This document shows positions 62,139 through 64,000 of a stretch of DNA of 64,000 bases, in pieces. Numbering within the stretch: position 1 is the stretch's first letter; the number at the start of each line of letters is the position of its first letter. Both the position numbers and the translations under genes were made by a program. The DNA is from G965276765 sp965276765. GTDB lineage: Bacteria > Actinomycetota > Acidimicrobiia > Acidimicrobiales > Palsa-688. The stretch lies in the NCBI GenBank assembly GCA_965276765.1, contig OZ255627.1, positions 372,001 to 436,000 of the forward strand, written 5' to 3'. Under the pieces are notes generated by a model. That model saw nothing but the letters and a program-made list of their open reading frames with translations, searched no databases and was not told where the DNA came from.

Positions 62139-62489
62139 TCACCTTCTGGCGTTTGTGGTGGTGTTGGAGGTGGCGGTCGGAGGGGTCGTGCAACCCTGGC
62201 ACGGGGCTTTGCCGGTGAAGTAGGCGGGGATGGATGGTGAGTCGGTGGGCGGGTTGGTCGGGAGCAGCACCGGTGCCCTCCGTGCCTGGTTGAAGTCGAA
62301 GTCGTTGGTCATGTTGCCCAGGATGGGTTCGTCTTCACGCACGTCGGGTCTCGGGTCGGGACGGCCGTCGGTCTTGGGGTTGAGCCTCGACCCGCCCAAG
62401 AAGTCGTCCTCGATGGACTTCAGGTAGGCGTCGCTGCTGAGGGTTTGATGGTCGATGAAGTCCTTCTTGGCGTAGGGCGAGATGACGAG
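62139..62489 (-). pseudogene. Phosphoesterase 3'-end fragment (partial copy of the 41.7-kb gene)
   Basis: The last ~115 codons of a PF04185 phosphoesterase are present: LVISPYAKKDFIDHQTLSSDAYLKSIEDDFLGGSRLNPKTDGRPDPRPDVREDEPILGN, then SIPAYFTGKAPCQGCTTPP. They are close to but clearly not identical with the complete gene at 41704-43290, so this is an old paralogue and not a recent duplicate. Homology stops sharply at about 62489 where an amino acid permease fragment begins on the other strand. The N-terminal ~410 residues are lost. Confidence 0.85.
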
Positions 62490-63699
62490 GCCACGCTCCA
62501 CGCCCTCGGCTACGCCCAGGAGCTCAAGCGCCGCATGGGTGGCTTCTCCAACTTCGCCGTGTCCTTCACCATCATCTCGATCCTCTCCGGGTGCCTCACC
62601 CTCTACGGCTACGGCATGACGACCGGCAAGCCCGTGGACATGGTGTGGGGCTGGATCATCGTCGGTGTCATGACCACCATCGTCGGGCTCGGGATGGCAG
62701 AGGTCTGCTCCAGCTACCCGACGGCGGGCGGGCTCTACTACTGGGCCGCCAAGCTGGCGCCGCGCCACGCCGGGGCATGGAGCTGGTTCACCGGATGGTT
62801 CAACCTGCTCGGCCAGGTCGCCGTCACCGCCGGGATCGACTTCGGTTTCGCCTCGTTCTTCACTGCCTTCCTCAGCCTGACGACCGGATTCGCGGCCACT
62901 CCAGGTCACGTGATCATCGTGTACGGCTGCGTGCTCATCGCCCACGGCCTGCTCAACACCTTCGGGGTGGGCGTCGTCTCGTTCCTATCCGATGTCAGCG
63001 TCTGGTGGCACATCGTCGGTGTGCTCGTGATCGTCGGGGGTCTCACGTTTGTCCCCGCGCATCACAGCTCCGTGTCGTTTGTGTTCACCCACTTCGTCAA
63101 CAGGACAGGATTCCGCAACTCTTTTTATGTCTTCCTGCTCGGCCTCCTGATGGCGCAATACACCTTCACCGGCTACGACGCATCCGCCCATATGTCAGAA
63201 GACCCGCAACGGTGCCGTCCCCGGCTCTTCGCTCTGGCATCGGATCAACCCGCGTACGAGGACACCAACCAACTCGATCTGGTTCGCGGCGGTGTTCGCC
63301 TTCGTGCTCGGCGTCCCCTATCTGTGGAGCACGACGGCGTACGCCGCCATCACCTCGATCGCAACGATCGGCCTGTACATCGCCTACGTGATCCCGACAC
63401 TGCTCCGCCGGTTGACCGGCGACCGCTTCCAGCCCGGTCCTTGGCACCTGGGTCGCTTCAGCGCCGTGATCGGATGGGTCGGCATCATCTGGGTGGGAAT
63501 CATCGTGATCCTCTTCATGCTCCCCGAGGTGTCTCCGATCGAGGTCCACACGTTCAACTACGCCGTGGTGGCGGTCGCCGTCGTCCTGATCTTCGCCGGC
63601 GGGTGGTGGCTCATCTCGGCCCGCCACTGGTTCACGGGCCCCAAGGTGCAGGGCTCGTCCGAGGAACTGGCCGCCATCGAGCGGGAGCTCTCCGTCTGA
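62486..63699 (+). pseudogene. APC-family amino acid permease, N-truncated with internal deletion
   Basis: DEATLHALGYAQELKRRMGGFSNFAVSFTIISILSGCLTLYGYGMTTG starts abruptly at 62486 without a proper start codon. The permease then runs through several transmembrane helices to YDASAHMSED at about 63203. There it jumps frame to RNGAVPGSSLWHRINPRTRTPTNSIWFAAVFAFVLGVPYLWST and on to the stop at 63699. About 100 residues are missing at the jump, including helices 7-8. Both ends of the gene are thus damaged by deletions and not by a single-base error. The family imports amino acids or GABA. Confidence 0.82.
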
Positions 63700-63822
63700 G
63701 ACGAGCGGAAGCGAATCCTTGAGCGCACCGGCATGACGGGTACTGTCGTCTGAGAGCGAAACACCGTCGGAGGACCACACGCGCATCAGCCCCAGCACCG
63801 CTTCGAGCCCCGAGAGCCCGCA

Positions 63823-64000
63823 GTGAGCGACCAGGTCGTAATCACCGGCATCGGTGCAGTCACACCGGTTGGCCTTGACCGGCAGACGACATGGGACAAC
63901 CTCGTCGCCGGCCGCTCCGGCGTCGGCCCGATCACGTCCTTCGACGCCAGCGGATTACCCACCCGCATCGCCGGCGAGGTGCGGGGGTTCGACGCCGGGA
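63823..64000 (+). CDS. fabF: Beta-ketoacyl-ACP synthase II-like, N-terminal part
   Basis: From the GTG at 63823 the frame reads SDQVVITGIGAVTPVGLDRQTTWDNLVAGRSGVGPITSFDASGLPTRIAGEV, the N-terminus of FabF-type condensing enzymes of fatty acid synthesis. The gene leaves the window before the catalytic Cys. GGAGGA lies at about 63770, but it is rather far from this start. A type II or modular polyketide origin cannot be excluded. Confidence 0.8.
   Translation, partial: MSDQVVITGIGAVTPVGLDRQTTWDNLVAGRSGVGPITSFDASGLPTRIAGEVRGFDAG

Noticed and set aside
62445..63722. A complete 425-residue permease
   Set aside because: The first ~14 codons are antisense to the phosphoesterase fragment, and the last ~170 are out of frame with the family.

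Overview
The window is high-GC DNA with actinobacterial gene content: clpS followed by a DUF2017 gene, an F420-dependent oxidoreductase of the PPOX class, ECF sigma factors, many GTG/TTG starts, 4-base ATGA/GTGA overlaps and several promoters sitting 6-7 bases from a start codon. I infer an uncultured actinomycete, possibly near Acidimicrobiia. No marker gene here settles the class. There is no rRNA, CRISPR array or replication origin.

Bases 1-9000. A truncated IS110 transposase lies at the left edge. Then comes a long minus-strand run, read from about 8950 down to 1124: histidine phosphatase, zinc-finger rhomboid protease, acyl-CoA ligase, membrane acyltransferase 3, phosphosulfolactate synthase (ComA), VOC protein, second histidine phosphatase and secreted esterase. 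The ligase-acyltransferase-ComA-VOC core looks like an undescribed organosulfonate pathway and is the best candidate for a new system.

Bases 9000-34860. This is core-like DNA: an RsbW-type kinase, a DedA protein, two divergent ABC exporters, heme O and heme A synthases (ctaB/ctaA, divergent), an operon glcD-glcE-glcF-S9 peptidase joined by 1-4 base overlaps, clpS-DUF2017, a perfect-core palindrome, and an 8.8-kb gene for a 2934-residue DUF11 repeat protein with a signal peptide and a C-terminal LAFTG sortase-type anchor. Then follow an F420 oxidoreductase, a hydrolase, and a fusion of a peptidase-E-like domain to a CysRS-tail-like domain, ending at tRNA-Glu(TTC).

Bases 34860-64000. This part is accessory and decaying. 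The tRNA-Glu 3' half is repeated 1.8 kb downstream, bracketing a remnant integrative element with a broken tyrosine integrase and an intact antitoxin/VapC pair. Beyond it are regulator-enzyme pairs (TetR-hydrolase, TetR-SDR, MarR-epimerase, HTH-SDR), several with visible palindromic operators. Sigma factors, transporters and many truncated genes are mixed in: SDR, MFS, RtcB, APC permease, and a partial copy of a phosphoesterase that is complete at 41.7-43.3 kb. The right end holds gnd, an HTH/Clp-N pair and the start of a fabF-like gene.

At least six otherwise good genes are broken by a one-base loss, mostly in runs of G or C. These are as likely to be consensus errors as mutations, so they are kept apart from the deletion pseudogenes. 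All calls come from reading translations and motifs by eye; no database search was possible.
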